Shown: positions 54,905 to 64,000 of the stretch, piece after piece
Numbering within the stretch: the stretch's first letter is position 1
Layout: each line of letters begins with the position of its first letter
From: Pseudomonas cavernicola
Lineage (GTDB): Bacteria; Pseudomonadota; Gammaproteobacteria; Pseudomonadales; Pseudomonadaceae
Reading direction: 5' to 3'
Assembly (NCBI RefSeq): GCF_003596405.1
Contig: NZ_QYUR01000002.1
Coordinates: forward strand, 698,501-762,500
Length of the DNA stretch: 64,000 bases
Notes under the pieces: model-generated
What the model saw: only the letters and a program-made list of their open reading frames with translations
Databases searched by the model: none
Told to the model about the DNA's origin: nothing
Made by a program: the position numbers and the translations under genes

Positions 54905-55969
54905 TCAGTTCACCTTGGCGTTCAGTTCACCTTTGGCGTAACGCTGGAACATGTTTTCCAGGGAGATCGGCTTGATCTTCGAGGCGTTGCCGGCGGTGCC
55001 GAAAGCTTCGTAACGGGCGATGCAGACATCGCGCATGGCCTTGACGGTTTCGCCAAAGAATTTACGCGGGTCGAATTCGCTCGGGTGCTGGGCCATGTAA
55101 CGGCGCATGGCACCAGTGGACGCCAGACGCAGGTCGGTGTCGATGTTGACCTTACGCACGCCGTGCTTGATGCCTTCGACGATTTCTTCGACCGGCACGC
55201 CGTAGGTTTCCTTAATCTCGCCGCCGTATTGGTTGATGATCGCCAGCCACTCTTGCGGGACCGAGGACGAGCCGTGCATCACCAGGTGGGTGTTGGGGAT
55301 GCGCGCGTGGATCGCCTTGATCCGGTCGATGGCGAGGATGTCCCCGGTCGGCGGCTTGGTGAACTTGTAGGCGCCGTGGCTGGTGCCGATGGCGATGGCC
55401 AGGGCGTCGACCTGGGTCTTCTTGACGAAGTCGGCGGCCTCTTCCGGGTCGGTCAGCATCTGGCTGTGATCGAGCACACCTTCGGCGCCGATGCCGTCTT
55501 CTTCGCCGGCCATACCGGTTTCCAGGCTACCCAGGCAGCCCAACTCGCCTTCCACCGACACGCCGCAGGCGTGCGCCATGGCCACGGTCTGCTGAGTGAC
55601 GCGAACGTTGTATTCGTAGTCGGTCGGGGTTTTACCGTCTTCGCCGAGGGAGCCGTCCATCATCACCGAGCTGAAGCCCAGCTGGATCGAGCGCTGGCAC
55701 ACGTCAGGGCTGGTGCCGTGGTCCTGGTGCATGCACACCGGGATGTGCGGGAACTCTTCGATCGCGGCGAGGATCAGGTGACGCAAGAACGGCGCACCGG
55801 CGTATTTGCGCGCGCCGGCGGAGGCCTGCACGATCACCGGGGAGTCGGTCTTGTCGGCCGCTTCCATGATGGCGCGCATCTGTTCCAGGTTGTTGACGTT
55901 GTAAGCCGGAACGCCGTAGCCGAATTCGGCGGCGTGATCCAGCATCTGGCGCATGCTGATAAGTGCCAT
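54905..55969 (-). CDS. fba: Class II fructose-bisphosphate aldolase
   Basis: Zinc-dependent aldolase of glycolysis/gluconeogenesis (354 residues). Conserved segments: [14 protein letters not shown], Zn-binding [47 protein letters not shown] and [11 protein letters not shown], plus a [19 protein letters not shown] stretch. ATG at 55969. Cleaves fructose-1,6-bisphosphate into the two triose phosphates. In pseudomonads, which use the Entner-Doudoroff route, it serves mostly gluconeogenesis. Gene order towards tktA matches PA0555-0548. Confidence 0.97.
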   Translation of the reverse strand: MALISMRQMLDHAAEFGYGVPAYNVNNLEQMRAIMEAADKTDSPVIVQASAGARKYAGAPFLRHLILAAIEEFPHIPVCMHQDHGTSPDVCQRSIQLGFSSVMMDGSLGEDGKTPTDYEYNVRVTQQTVAMAHACGVSVEGELGCLGSLETGMAGEEDGIGAEGVLDHSQMLTDPEEAADFVKKTQVDALAIAIGTSHGAYKFTKPPTGDILAIDRIKAIHARIPNTHLVMHGSSSVPQEWLAIINQYGGEIKETYGVPVEEIVEGIKHGVRKVNIDTDLRLASTGAMRRYMAQHPSEFDPRKFFGETVKAMRDVCIARYEAFGTAGNASKIKPISLENMFQRYAKGELNAKVN

Positions 55970-56087
55970 GGTTTACCTATCTCCCGGTTGGGGTCGTTAA
56001 TCGTGCAAGCCTGCCACAGGGCAGGCCATGTTCAAGTGTTTGAGGAGCGGGGGCGACCCCGCTACCCAGATATTTCGACAAGTCTGC

Positions 56088-56136
56088 GTAACCCATGCGG
56101 TGGGTTACGCCGCTGTGCGGCTAACCCACCCTACGG
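56088..56136. repeat. GTAGGGTGG-type hairpin downstream of the MliC gene
   Basis: GTGGGTTACGCCGC and GCGGCTAACCCACCCTAC arms; related to the repeat between betB and betA (29639-29728). Confidence 0.75.
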
Positions 56137-56448
56137 GGATTTGCAGCCCCGGCCAATCAGGTCGTTGTTGGCGACCCAGTAGAGCAAACCTTCCTCGCCC
56201 TTGCTGTGAAAGGCCAGGACGCCATCGCTATAGAACGCTCCCGAGGCGGCCGGTTCCTGCTTGAGACGGTAGACGATATCACCGCCGGCGAGACGCAAAT
56301 CGACCGCTTCCTGACTGCTGTCGGCGAAACGCCAGAGCACTTCGGCCTGGCTGTCGCAGACCCAACGCGTCCACTGCTCCGTCGGCTGCGGCGAGCCGGC
56401 ACAGCCGACCAACAGCGCGAACGCCGCCACGACAATAAAGCCCTTCAT
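56131..56448 (-). CDS. MliC-family lysozyme inhibitor lipoprotein
   Basis: A 105-residue lipoprotein resembling MliC/PliC, membrane-bound inhibitors of C-type lysozyme. Lipobox: FALLVGCAGS with the lipidated Cys at residue 16. The mature part has the small beta-barrel pattern WVCDSQAEVLWRF and AFYSDGVLAFHSKGEEGLLYW; two further Cys (about 31 and 102) could make a disulfide. ATG 56448, AGGAGT upstream. Confidence 0.85.
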   Translation of the reverse strand: MKGFIVVAAFALLVGCAGSPQPTEQWTRWVCDSQAEVLWRFADSSQEAVDLRLAGGDIVYRLKQEPAASGAFYSDGVLAFHSKGEEGLLYWVANNDLIGRGCKSP

Positions 56449-56501
56449 CCAACACTCCTTGTGTACGAACCAGCACTAGCCGCTCGTCCTTACATGGTTA
56501 T

Positions 56502-56714
56502 TCAGGGGCAATGCTGCTCCTGACTGTCGTCGTCGCCCGGCTCACCACTGCCCTGTGCCTCGATCCGCTGATCGTCCTGCGTGGTTGGCTGGGGAAACTG
56601 CCCTGGGCTCCACACTTCACAGGTGCTCGGCGATCTACCCTCGGCACAGCCTGCAAGCCCCAAACACAGCAGCATCAGAGTCGCCGCGCAAGACTTTGCA
56701 AGGTAGCTATTCAT
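56502..56714 (-). CDS. Small lipoprotein, 70 residues
   Basis: Predicted outer- or inner-membrane lipoprotein. MNSYLAKSCAATLMLLCLGL is the signal, LAGC (residues 20-23) the lipobox. The mature part of about 48 residues is hydrophilic with an acidic tail (GEPGDDDSQEQ). No family recognised. Neighbours are also lipoprotein genes. Confidence 0.7.
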   Translation of the reverse strand: MNSYLAKSCAATLMLLCLGLAGCAEGRSPSTCEVWSPGQFPQPTTQDDQRIEAQGSGEPGDDDSQEQHCP

Positions 56715-56797
56715 AGTGAGGCCCTCCTTTTACGGTTAACCCACTACAAAGACCTCTGTCGGCCGCGGTTGGTTGCCTGCCCTGCTAAGCGCCTGGA

Positions 56798-57049
56798 CTA
56801 TGGACACTCGTCCATCGACGGCATGGCACTGAGCGGCTCCCCTTCCTTGAGTGCCGGCTTCGGCATGTCGTCCTCGCCGAAGCGTCGGTAGATCACCGCG
56901 GCCGTCTCCGCCCACCAACCCGCCTGGTAGCAACTGCGCTCGCGCGCCTGGGGCTGGTCCTGGCCAGCCTCCTCGGCTTGCCCCTCTGGAGCGCCCGCGC
57001 ACCCTACAGCAAGTCCCGCGCTCAACAAAATCAGCAGGGGCTTGAGCAT
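56798..57049 (-). CDS. Small lipoprotein, 83 residues
   Basis: The ATG at 57049 gives MLKPLLILLSAGLAVGCAGA with lipobox AVGC at residues 14-17; the longer open frame above overlaps the pgk end and is not real. Mature part: Gln/Glu-rich linker, then SCYQAGWWAETAAVIYRRFGE and an ending MPSMDECP, so two Cys could pair. Matches the position of the small lipoprotein gene near pgk in P. aeruginosa. Function unknown. Confidence 0.75.
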   Translation of the reverse strand: MLKPLLILLSAGLAVGCAGAPEGQAEEAGQDQPQARERSCYQAGWWAETAAVIYRRFGEDDMPKPALKEGEPLSAMPSMDECP

Positions 57050-57125
57050 GTGCAACACCCTCTTCTTAGCCCTGGCGCTTGCCTGACCAGACACCCCCGC
57101 TTCGCTGCGCAGGGATATCAGACAC

Positions 57126-58289
57126 TCAGGCTTTGGCGCGTTGTTCCAATACTTCCACGGCTGGCAGGACTTTGCCCTCGACGAATTCGAGGAAAGCGCC
57201 ACCGCCGGTGGAGATGTAGGAGATCTGCGCAGCAACGCCGTATTTGTCGATCGCCGCCAGGGTGTCGCCACCGCCAGCGATGGAGAACGCCGAGCTTTCG
57301 GCGATGGCCAGGGCCAGGGCCTTGGTGCCTTCGCCGAACTGGTCGAACTCGAAGACGCCGACCGGGCCGTTCCAGAGGATGGTCTTCGACGACTTCAGCA
57401 GTTCGGCGAACAGCGCGGCGCTTTGCGGGCCGATGTCGAGGATCATGTCGTCTTCGGCGACATCGGCGATGGCCTTGACTGTCGCGGCGGCGCTTTGCGC
57501 GAACTCCTTGGCCACCACCACATCCACCGGCAGCGGCACGCTGACCTTGGCGGCGATGGCTTTGGCGGTGTCGAGCAGATCCGGCTCGTACAACGACTTG
57601 CCGACCGGATAACCGGCAGCTGCGAGGAAAGTGTTGGCAATGCCACCACCGACGATCAGCTGATCGCAGATCTCGCTCAGGCTGTTCAGCACGTCGAGCT
57701 TGGTCGAAACCTTGGAGCCGGCGACGATCGCTGCCATCGGCTTGGCCGGGGCGCCCAGGGCTTTGCCCAGCGCGTCCAGTTCGGCGGCCAGCAGCGGACC
57801 TGCGGCGGCGACTTTGGCGAACTTGGCTACGCCGTGGGTCGAGCCCTCGGCGCGGTGCGCGGTGCCGAAGGCGTCCATGACGAACACATCGCACAGCGCC
57901 GCGTATTGCTGCGCCAGCTCATCGCTGTTCTTTTTCTCGCCCTTGTTGAAACGCACGTTCTCGAACAGCACGATTTCGCCGGCTTTGATCTCAACACCGT
58001 CGAGGTAGTTGGCCACCAGCGGCACTTCACGGCCAAGGGCCTTGCTCAGGTAGTCGGCCACCGGCTTGAGACTGTTCTCAGCGCTGAACTCGCCCTCGCT
58101 CGGGCGACCGAGGTGCGAGCAGACCATCACGGCGGCGCCCTTCTCCAGCGCCAGCTTGATGGTCGGCAGGGAAGCCAGGATGCGCGCATCGCTCGTCACC
58201 ACGCCGTCTTTCACCGGCACGTTGAGGTCTTCGCGGATCAGTACGCGCTTACCTTGGAGGTCGAGGTCGGTCATCTTCAACACGGTCAT
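57126..58289 (-). CDS. pgk: Phosphoglycerate kinase
   Basis: Glycolytic/gluconeogenic kinase interconverting 1,3-bisphosphoglycerate/ADP and 3-phosphoglycerate/ATP (387 residues). Start [20 protein letters not shown] with the signature [30 protein letters not shown], the hinge region [16 protein letters not shown], and the nucleotide site [13 protein letters not shown] are visible. ATG at 58289. Cotranscribed with epd (29-bp gap). Confidence 0.97.
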   Translation of the reverse strand: MTVLKMTDLDLQGKRVLIREDLNVPVKDGVVTSDARILASLPTIKLALEKGAAVMVCSHLGRPSEGEFSAENSLKPVADYLSKALGREVPLVANYLDGVEIKAGEIVLFENVRFNKGEKKNSDELAQQYAALCDVFVMDAFGTAHRAEGSTHGVAKFAKVAAAGPLLAAELDALGKALGAPAKPMAAIVAGSKVSTKLDVLNSLSEICDQLIVGGGIANTFLAAAGYPVGKSLYEPDLLDTAKAIAAKVSVPLPVDVVVAKEFAQSAAATVKAIADVAEDDMILDIGPQSAALFAELLKSSKTILWNGPVGVFEFDQFGEGTKALALAIAESSAFSIAGGGDTLAAIDKYGVAAQISYISTGGGAFLEFVEGKVLPAVEVLEQRAKA

Positions 58290-58318
58290 CAGGGTCAGTC
58301 CTTCACGGGGCTGGTTAA

Positions 58319-59380
58319 TTAAAGGCTTTTAAGTTTCGCAGCGGCGGCGACGCGCAGATAGTGGTCGGCGACGTCGAGCATACGGTTGGCGAAGCCCCAT
58401 TCGTTGTCGAACCAGGCCAACAGGTTCACCAGCCGGGGGCCGGAAACGCGGGTCTGGCTACCATCGACAATCGCCGAATGCGGATCGTGATTAAAGTCGC
58501 AGCTGGCGTGCGGCAACTCGGTATACGCCAGCAGGCCTTGGAGCGGGCCCGACTCGGCGGCCTGCCTGAGCACGCGGTTGATTTCGGCCGCGTCGGTATC
58601 GCGAGCGGTCTGGATAGTGATATCCAGGCAGGACACATTCACCGTGGGCACACGCACGGCTTTGGCCTGAATCCGCCCGACAAGTTCCGGCAACAGCCGT
58701 TCGATGCCACGCGCCAGACCAGTGGACACCGGAATCACCGACTGGAAAGCCGAGCGCGTGCGGCGCAGGTCTTCATGGTGATAGGCGTCGATTACCGGCT
58801 GGTCGTTCATCGCCGAGTGGATGGTGGTGATGGAGACGTACTCCAAACCCACCGCCTCATTCAGCAGCTTGAGCAATGGCACGCCGCAGTTAGTGGTACA
58901 GGAGGCGTTGGAGACCAGCAGTTCGGCGCCGCTCAACGTCTGCTGATTAACCCCGAAGACGACGGTGGCATCGATATCCGCCTCGCTGGCCATCGGCTGC
59001 GAGAACAGCACGCGCGGCGCGCCGGCGTCGAGAAAGCGCTGGGCGTCGGCACGAGTGTGGTAGGCGCCAGAACATTCGAGCACCAGATCGACACCCAGCG
59101 CGGCCCAGTCGACGCCCTCCGGCGTGGCGCTACGCAGGACTTGCACGCTAGCGCCATTGATATGCAGGCAATCGCCTTCGATCCGTACGTCGCCAGGAAA
59201 ACGACCGTGGGTCGAGTCGAAGCGCGTCAGGTACTCGAGGCTGGCCAGATCGGCCAGGTCATTCAGTGCCACCACGTCGAAACAGGCCTTCGTCCCGCGC
59301 TCATACAACGCGCGCAGCACACAACGACCGATCCGGCCATATCCGTTGAGGGCGACTTTGTAGGGGCGGGTGCTGGGCAT
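58319..59380 (-). CDS. epd: Erythrose-4-phosphate dehydrogenase
   Basis: A 353-residue GAPDH-family enzyme oxidising erythrose-4-phosphate to 4-phosphoerythronate for pyridoxal-phosphate synthesis. Nucleotide motif [18 protein letters not shown]; catalytic Cys in [18 protein letters not shown]; the [20 protein letters not shown] segment separates Epd from Gap. ATG 59380 ([15 protein letters not shown]) is preferred over the open frame up to 59422, which runs into a repeat remnant. Location between pgk and tktA fits (PA0551). Confidence 0.93.
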   Translation of the reverse strand: MPSTRPYKVALNGYGRIGRCVLRALYERGTKACFDVVALNDLADLASLEYLTRFDSTHGRFPGDVRIEGDCLHINGASVQVLRSATPEGVDWAALGVDLVLECSGAYHTRADAQRFLDAGAPRVLFSQPMASEADIDATVVFGVNQQTLSGAELLVSNASCTTNCGVPLLKLLNEAVGLEYVSITTIHSAMNDQPVIDAYHHEDLRRTRSAFQSVIPVSTGLARGIERLLPELVGRIQAKAVRVPTVNVSCLDITIQTARDTDAAEINRVLRQAAESGPLQGLLAYTELPHASCDFNHDPHSAIVDGSQTRVSGPRLVNLLAWFDNEWGFANRMLDVADHYLRVAAAAKLKSL

Positions 59381-59407
59381 AAGGTTCTCAATGTGCGGGC
59401 TTTTGTT

Positions 59408-59434
59408 CCCTCTGCCATTCATGGGGAGGGGCGC
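59408..59434. repeat. Remnant of the C-rich repeat
   Basis: CCCTCTGCCATTCATGGGGAGGGG, a decayed version of the CTCTCCCATTCATGGGAGAG hairpin seen at 3889-3999 and 8273-8376. Confidence 0.6.
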
Positions 59435-59442
59435 TAGAGCAC

Positions 59443-59587
59443 TCAGAACCTGTTCAAGGTCGTCGCGAGCGCAGGTCAGGCAAGGCGAAAATAGGCGAGG
59501 AAGCGGAGTTGACTGCAGTCAATGAGCATTCCGAGCCTGTTTTCAACGCAGCATCACCAAGCGCAGCAGACATTGAGCAGGTTCTCA
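59443..59587 (-). repeat. Stop-codon-anchored repeat family B, copy 3
   Basis: Read on the minus strand it begins TGAGAACCTGCTCA, with TGA the tktA stop codon (59587-59585), contains GGAATGCTCATTGACTGC and CGCCTTGCCTGACC, and ends CTTGAACAGGTTCTGA; 145 bp, same length as copy 1. Confidence 0.85.
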
Positions 59588-61582
59588 GCCTTCCAGCAGT
59601 TCGGCGGCGGTATCCAGGATGTTCTCCAGGGTGAAGCCGAAATGCTCGAACAACGCCGGTGCCGGTGCCGACTCACCGAAGGTGGTCATGCCGATCACCC
59701 GACCTTCGAGGCCGACGTACTTGTACCAGTAATCGGCATGGGCCGCTTCGATGGCGATCCGGGCACCGACTTGCAACGGCAGCACGGACTGCTTGTAGCC
59801 GGCGTCCTGGGCGTCGAACACGCTGGTGCAAGGCATGGAGACCACACGCACCTTACGGCCTTGCTCGCTGAGTTTGTCGAATGCCTGTACCGCCAGACCG
59901 ACTTCCGAGCCGGTGGCGATCAGGATCAGCTCCGGCTCGCCGGCGCAGTCCTTCAGCACGTAACCGCCACGGCTGATGCTGGCGACTTGCTGCACATCCC
60001 GCGCCTGATGCGTCAGGTTCTGCCGGGAGAAGATCAGTGCGGACGGGCCGTCGTTGCGCTCGATGGATTGTTTCCAGGCCACCGCGGACTCCACCGCATC
60101 GCAGGGACGCCAGCAGTCCAGATTCGGCGTCATGCGCAGGCTGGCCAGTTGCTCGATCGGCTGGTGGGTCGGACCGTCCTCGCCCAAGCCAATGGAGTCA
60201 TGGGTGTAGACGAACAGCACGCGCTGCTTCATCAGCGCGGCCATGCGCACGGCGTTGCAGGCGTATTCCATGAAGACCAGGAAGGTCGCGCCGTAGGGGA
60301 TGAAGCCGCCGTGGCGAGCGACGCCGTTCATGATCGCGCTCATGCCGAACTCGCGCACGCCGTAGAACATATAGTTGCCGTTGGCGTCGTCGGCGGTCAC
60401 GCCCTTGCAGCCCTTCCACAGGGTCAGGTTGGAACCGGCGAGGTCGGCCGAACCGCCGAGGAATTCCGGCAGCAGCGGGCCGAAGGCGTTAAGCGCGTTC
60501 TGGCTGGCTTTGCGGCTGGCGATGGTTTCGCCCTTGTTGGCGACGTCGGCGATATAGACCGCGGCCTTCGCAGCGAAGTCGGCCGGCAGCTCGCCCTTGA
60601 CTCGCCGGCTGAACTCGCTGGCCAGTTCCGGATAAGCGGCGGTGTATGCGGCAAAGCGCTGGTTCCATTCGACCTCGGCGGCGGCGCCAGCTTCCTTGGC
60701 ATCCCACGCGGCATAGATCTCACTCGGCACTTCGAACGGGCCGTGAGTCCAGCCGAGGGCGGCACGGGTCAGGGCGATTTCGTCGTTACCCAGTGGCGCG
60801 CCGTGGCAGTCTTCCTTGCCTTGCTTGTTCGGCGAACCGAAGCCGATCACGGTTTTGCAGCAGATCAGGGTCGGCTGCTCGCTCTTGCGTGCGGTGTCGA
60901 TGGCGATCTTGATTTCTTCCGCGTCATGCCCGTCGACGTTGCGGATCACCTGCCAGCCGTAGGCTTCGAAGCGCTTGGGCGTGTCGTCGGTGAACCAGCC
61001 ATGCACTTCACCGTCGATGGAGATGCCGTTGTCGTCGTAGAAGGCGATCAGTTTGCCCAGGCCCAGCGTGCCCGCCAGCGAGCAGACTTCATGGGAGATG
61101 CCTTCCATCATGCAGCCGTCGCCCAAGAAGACGTAGGTGTGATGGTCGACGATGTTGTGGCCATCGCGATTGAACTGCGCCGCCAGGACCTTTTCCGCCA
61201 AGGCCAAGCCCACGGCATTGGCCAGCCCCTGGCCGAGCGGGCCGGTGGTGGTCTCGACGCCGGCGGTATAGCCGAATTCCGGGTGGCCCGGGGTACGAGA
61301 GTTGAGCTGACGGAAGTTTTTCAGGTCATTGATGGTGACGTCGTAGCCGGTCAGGTGCAGCAGCGAGTATTGCAGCATCGAGCCATGGCCGTTGGACATC
61401 ACGAAGCGGTCGCGGTCGGCGAACTCCGGGTTGCTCGGGTTGTGCTTGAGGTAATCGCGCCACAACACTTCGGCGATGTCGGCCATGCCCATTGGGGCGC
61501 CGGGGTGGCCGCTGTTGGCTTTCTGCACAGCATCCATGCTGAGGGCACGAATGGCATTGGCACGCTCACGACGGCTGGGCAT
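59585..61582 (-). CDS. tktA: Transketolase
   Basis: Thiamine-diphosphate-dependent two-carbon transfer between sugar phosphates in the pentose phosphate pathway (665 residues, normal). N-terminal [37 protein letters not shown], ThDP motif [18 protein letters not shown]...DDN, and the pyrimidine domain with [19 protein letters not shown] and [20 protein letters not shown] are present. GGAG precedes the ATG at 61582. The stop codon lies in a family B repeat. Confidence 0.97.
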   Translation of the reverse strand: MPSRRERANAIRALSMDAVQKANSGHPGAPMGMADIAEVLWRDYLKHNPSNPEFADRDRFVMSNGHGSMLQYSLLHLTGYDVTINDLKNFRQLNSRTPGHPEFGYTAGVETTTGPLGQGLANAVGLALAEKVLAAQFNRDGHNIVDHHTYVFLGDGCMMEGISHEVCSLAGTLGLGKLIAFYDDNGISIDGEVHGWFTDDTPKRFEAYGWQVIRNVDGHDAEEIKIAIDTARKSEQPTLICCKTVIGFGSPNKQGKEDCHGAPLGNDEIALTRAALGWTHGPFEVPSEIYAAWDAKEAGAAAEVEWNQRFAAYTAAYPELASEFSRRVKGELPADFAAKAAVYIADVANKGETIASRKASQNALNAFGPLLPEFLGGSADLAGSNLTLWKGCKGVTADDANGNYMFYGVREFGMSAIMNGVARHGGFIPYGATFLVFMEYACNAVRMAALMKQRVLFVYTHDSIGLGEDGPTHQPIEQLASLRMTPNLDCWRPCDAVESAVAWKQSIERNDGPSALIFSRQNLTHQARDVQQVASISRGGYVLKDCAGEPELILIATGSEVGLAVQAFDKLSEQGRKVRVVSMPCTSVFDAQDAGYKQSVLPLQVGARIAIEAAHADYWYKYVGLEGRVIGMTTFGESAPAPALFEHFGFTLENILDTAAELLEG

Positions 61583-61843
61583 CGCTGATCTCCTGGGAGG
61601 GCTGCATTAAAACAGCGGGTCGAAAAAAGGCGGCTATTTTCGCCCAGCCAAGCCTGCGGGGGCAATCACAGATGGTCATGCGCCGGCCAAAAGCTCACTT
61701 ATTTGTCGCGCGACCGCAGGTTCTCCCGCGCCTCAGTGACAGGCGTTTGCTCACTCAGCAAGGCTGACCGGGTCAGCGAGCGACCGTTTATCAGAAGAGT
61801 TGGCAGTGGCGGCCGTCCCCCAGCAATGCTTAGCCGCCCATCA

Positions 61844-61871
61844 GCCAATATCAAAACTTTTTGATATTGGC
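61844..61871. promoter_or_regulatory. Perfect palindromic operator upstream of sahR
   Basis: GCCAATATCAAAA (61844-61856) and TTTTGATATTGGC (61859-61871) form a perfect 13-bp inverted repeat with a 2-bp centre. It ends 38 bp before the sahR start codon, the position of an ArsR-type repressor site. I infer autoregulation. Confidence 0.75.
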
Positions 61872-61909
61872 ATTGCGAGCAGCAAAACCGGGGGCTAGAC
61901 TGCCGCCCC

Positions 61910-62923
61910 ATGAACTTGCGCGCGCCCTTAATCCGCCATGACGACTGCGACGAACTGGCTGCCCTGTGCAAAGCCGGTGGCGACCCGTTGCGCTTGAATG
62001 TGTTGCGCGCACTGGCCAACGATTCCTTTGGCGTACTGGAACTGGCACAGATCTTCGCCACCGGCCAGTCCGGTATGAGCCACCACTTGAAGGTACTCGC
62101 CCAAGCCGGGCTGGTAGCCACCCGCCGCGAAGGCAACGCGATTTTCTATCGCCGTGCCTTGCCGCAGGGTGAGTTGTTCGGTGGCACGTTGCACGCGGCG
62201 CTATTGGAAGAGGTGGATGAACTGACCCTGCCGCCGGATGTGCAAGCGCGCATCGGCGAGGTGCATGGCCAGCGCGCAGCGGCCAGCCACGACTTCTTCG
62301 CGCGGATGGCGGCCACCTTCCAGGCGCAGCAGGATTTGATCGCCGGGCTGCCACAGTATCGCGATAGCGTGTTGGCCTTGCTCGATGCGTTGAGCTTCCC
62401 CGCCGGTGCCACGGCGCTGGAAGTCGGCCCAGGTGATGGCGGTTTTCTGCCGGAACTGGCCCGGCGTTTCAGCCGGGTCACGGCGCTGGATAACAGCCCG
62501 GCGATGCTCGAACTGGCGCGTCTGCGCTGCGAGCGCGAAGGGTTGGGCAATGTCGATTTACAGCTGGCCGACGCCTTGGGCTCCGCCTGCGAGACCGCCG
62601 ACTGCGTGGTGTTGAATATGGTTCTGCACCATTTCGCCGCGCCGGCCGAAGCGTTGAAGCAACTGGCGCCGCGCGTACGTCCCGGCGGCAGTTTGTTGAT
62701 CACCGAGTTGTGCAGCCACAATCAGAGTTGGGCCAGGGAGGCCTGCGGTGATCTCTGGTTGGGCTTTGAACAGGACGACTTGGCCCGCTGGGCCTCAGCC
62801 GCAGGGCTTACGCCCGGTGAAGGCCTGTATGTGGGCTTACGTAATGGTTTCCAGATTCAGGTCCGACATTTTCAGCGGCCAGCTGGCGACACTCACCCAT
62901 CGGTGCATCCATCGATAAACTAG
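61910..62923 (+). CDS. sahR: ArsR-family regulator with methyltransferase domain (SahR-like)
   Basis: A 337-residue fusion: N-terminal ArsR winged HTH (about 15-105; FGVLELAQIFATGQSGMSHH, then LKVLAQAGLVATRREGNAIF) and a C-terminal class I SAM-dependent methyltransferase domain (motif I ALEVGPGDGGFLPELA near 167, then ALDNSPAMLELAR and VVLNMVLHHFAAPAEAL). The neighbour metK makes S-adenosylmethionine, and SahR regulators of proteobacteria are known to sense S-adenosylhomocysteine and repress SAM-cycle genes, which fits. metK begins 12 bp after it, so the pair is co-transcribed and likely controlled by the palindrome upstream. Confidence 0.85.
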   Translation: MNLRAPLIRHDDCDELAALCKAGGDPLRLNVLRALANDSFGVLELAQIFATGQSGMSHHLKVLAQAGLVATRREGNAIFYRRALPQGELFGGTLHAALLEEVDELTLPPDVQARIGEVHGQRAAASHDFFARMAATFQAQQDLIAGLPQYRDSVLALLDALSFPAGATALEVGPGDGGFLPELARRFSRVTALDNSPAMLELARLRCEREGLGNVDLQLADALGSACETADCVVLNMVLHHFAAPAEALKQLAPRVRPGGSLLITELCSHNQSWAREACGDLWLGFEQDDLARWASAAGLTPGEGLYVGLRNGFQIQVRHFQRPAGDTHPSVHPSIN

Positions 62924-62935
62924 GAAACCGTCGAG

Positions 62936-64000
62936 ATGAGCGAATACTCTCTTTTCACCTCCGAGTCCGTGTCTGAAGGACATCCGGACAAGATTGCTGA
63001 CCAGATTTCTGATGCGGTGCTGGACGCCATCATCGCCCAAGACAAGTTCGCCCGTGTGGCATGCGAAACCCTGGTTAAAACCGGCGTGGCGATCATCGCC
63101 GGCGAAGTCACCACCAGCGCCTGGATCGACCTCGAAGACCTGGTGCGCAAGGTCATCACCGACATCGGCTACAACAGCTCCGACGTCGGCTTCGACGGCG
63201 CCACCTGCGCGGTGATGAACATCATCGGCAAGCAGTCCCCCGACATCAACCAGGGCGTTGATCGTTCGCGGCCTGAAGATCAGGGCGCTGGCGACCAGGG
63301 CCTAATGTTCGGCTATGCCAGCAACGATACCGATGTACTGATGCCAGCGCCGATCTGCTACGCCCACCGCCTGGTCGAGCGCCAGGCCGAAGCGCGTAAA
63401 TCCCACCTGCTGCCGTGGCTGCGTCCGGATGCCAAGTCGCAGGTCACCTTCCGTTACGAAAATGGCAAGCCGGTCGCCGTCGATGCCGTGGTGCTGTCGA
63501 CCCAGCACAGCCCGGAGGTGTCCTACAAGGACCTGCGTGAAGCCGTGATGGAGCTGATCATCAAGCACGTGCTGCCGGCAGAATGGCTGCACAAAGATAC
63601 CCAGTTCCACATCAACCCGACCGGCACTTTCGTCATTGGCGGCCCAGTGGGTGACTGCGGTCTGACCGGCCGCAAGATCATCGTCGATTCCTACGGCGGC
63701 ATGGCCCGTCACGGCGGCGGCGCGTTCTCCGGCAAGGACCCGTCGAAGGTTGACCGTTCGGCCGCTTATGCCGGTCGATATGTGGCGAAGAACCTCGTCG
63801 CCGCCGGCCTGGCCGAGCGCTGCGAAATTCAGGTGTCCTACGCCATCGGCGTGGCGCAACCGACTTCGGTTTCGATCAACACCTTCGGCACCGGCAAGCT
63901 GAGCGATGACAAGATCGTCCAACTGGTGCGCGAGCATTTCGATCTGCGTCCGTACGCCATCACTAAGATGCTCGACCTGCTGCACCCGATGTACCGGGTA
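62936..64000 (+). CDS. metK: S-adenosylmethionine synthetase (partial, 3' end beyond window)
   Basis: Makes S-adenosylmethionine from methionine and ATP. The window holds 355 of the roughly 396 codons. Conserved parts: [52 protein letters not shown] and the P-loop-like [19 protein letters not shown]. The ATG at 62936 gives the standard [15 protein letters not shown] start; only a weak ribosome-binding site is seen (GAAACCGTCGAG), in keeping with coupling to sahR, 12 bp upstream. Confidence 0.97.
   Translation, partial: MSEYSLFTSESVSEGHPDKIADQISDAVLDAIIAQDKFARVACETLVKTGVAIIAGEVTTSAWIDLEDLVRKVITDIGYNSSDVGFDGATCAVMNIIGKQSPDINQGVDRSRPEDQGAGDQGLMFGYASNDTDVLMPAPICYAHRLVERQAEARKSHLLPWLRPDAKSQVTFRYENGKPVAVDAVVLSTQHSPEVSYKDLREAVMELIIKHVLPAEWLHKDTQFHINPTGTFVIGGPVGDCGLTGRKIIVDSYGGMARHGGGAFSGKDPSKVDRSAAYAGRYVAKNLVAAGLAERCEIQVSYAIGVAQPTSVSINTFGTGKLSDDKIVQLVREHFDLRPYAITKMLDLLHPMYRV

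Noticed and set aside
56798..57271. Longer 157-codon version of the small lipoprotein gene
   Set aside because: The first 74 codons overlap the pgk 3' end out of frame and lack sense; the internal ATG at 57049 starts a proper lipoprotein signal.

Overview
The window is about 62-65% GC bacterial chromosome and reads as Pseudomonas (gammaproteobacteria); I cannot name the species. Three blocks show gene content and order that, from memory, match P. aeruginosa: a choline / glycine betaine / carnitine catabolic region, a dbpA - yccS - nfeD - slipin neighbourhood, and fba - lipoproteins - pgk - epd - tktA - sahR - metK. Classical Pseudomonas REP hairpins and several other dispersed palindromic repeat families sit in the gaps between genes.

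Region 1 (1-31451) handles quaternary ammonium compounds. On the minus strand are dgcB (cut by the window edge), dgcA, a DUF5943 gene and an M19 dipeptidase, which demethylate dimethylglycine. cdhR then diverges from caiX-cdhC-cdhA-cdhB-esterase-gamma-butyrobetaine hydroxylase, which converts (butyro)betaine or carnitine to glycine betaine. After an IS110-family insertion come gbdR and sdaB (serine deaminase for the pathway end product), two tandem cbcX genes with cbcW and cbcV (choline/betaine/carnitine ABC uptake), then betT and betI-betB-betA (choline uptake and oxidation to glycine betaine). A small, more AT-rich scar at 22.4-24.9 kb carries a broken S-type pyocin with an E3-like ribonuclease tip, a second orphan tip, and three copies of a probable immunity gene.

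Region 2 (31.5-54.6 kb) is more mixed. It holds a TorT-like binding protein, a DHA2 efflux pump, a minimal mercury locus (merR / merT-merP-GDCCVxC gene, with no merA), dbpA, two paralogous orphan solute-binding proteins, a YhiN-type flavoprotein, alanine dehydrogenase, slipin-NfeD, yccS, an HDOD protein, a DUF3422 protein, a YbaK deacylase, a DUF2789 protein, a YgjP-like metallopeptidase, a chemoreceptor and a PL7 alginate lyase.

Region 3 (54.9-64 kb) is central metabolism: fba, three small lipoproteins, pgk, epd and tktA on the minus strand, then sahR and metK (cut at the window end) on the plus strand, with a perfect palindromic operator upstream of sahR.

The points most worth a second look are: (i) the IS110 element, whose 5' non-coding stretch could encode a bridge RNA and which sits in the centre of a palindrome; (ii) a repeat found three times whose first three bases are each time the TGA stop codon of the upstream gene; (iii) the pyocin tip/immunity duplication; (iv) tandem cbcX genes, each with matching 21-bp-spaced AraC-type half-sites; (v) a BetI-like palindrome upstream of gbdR; and (vi) a strong minus-strand terminator with no gene upstream of it. 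No tRNA, rRNA or CRISPR array was seen.
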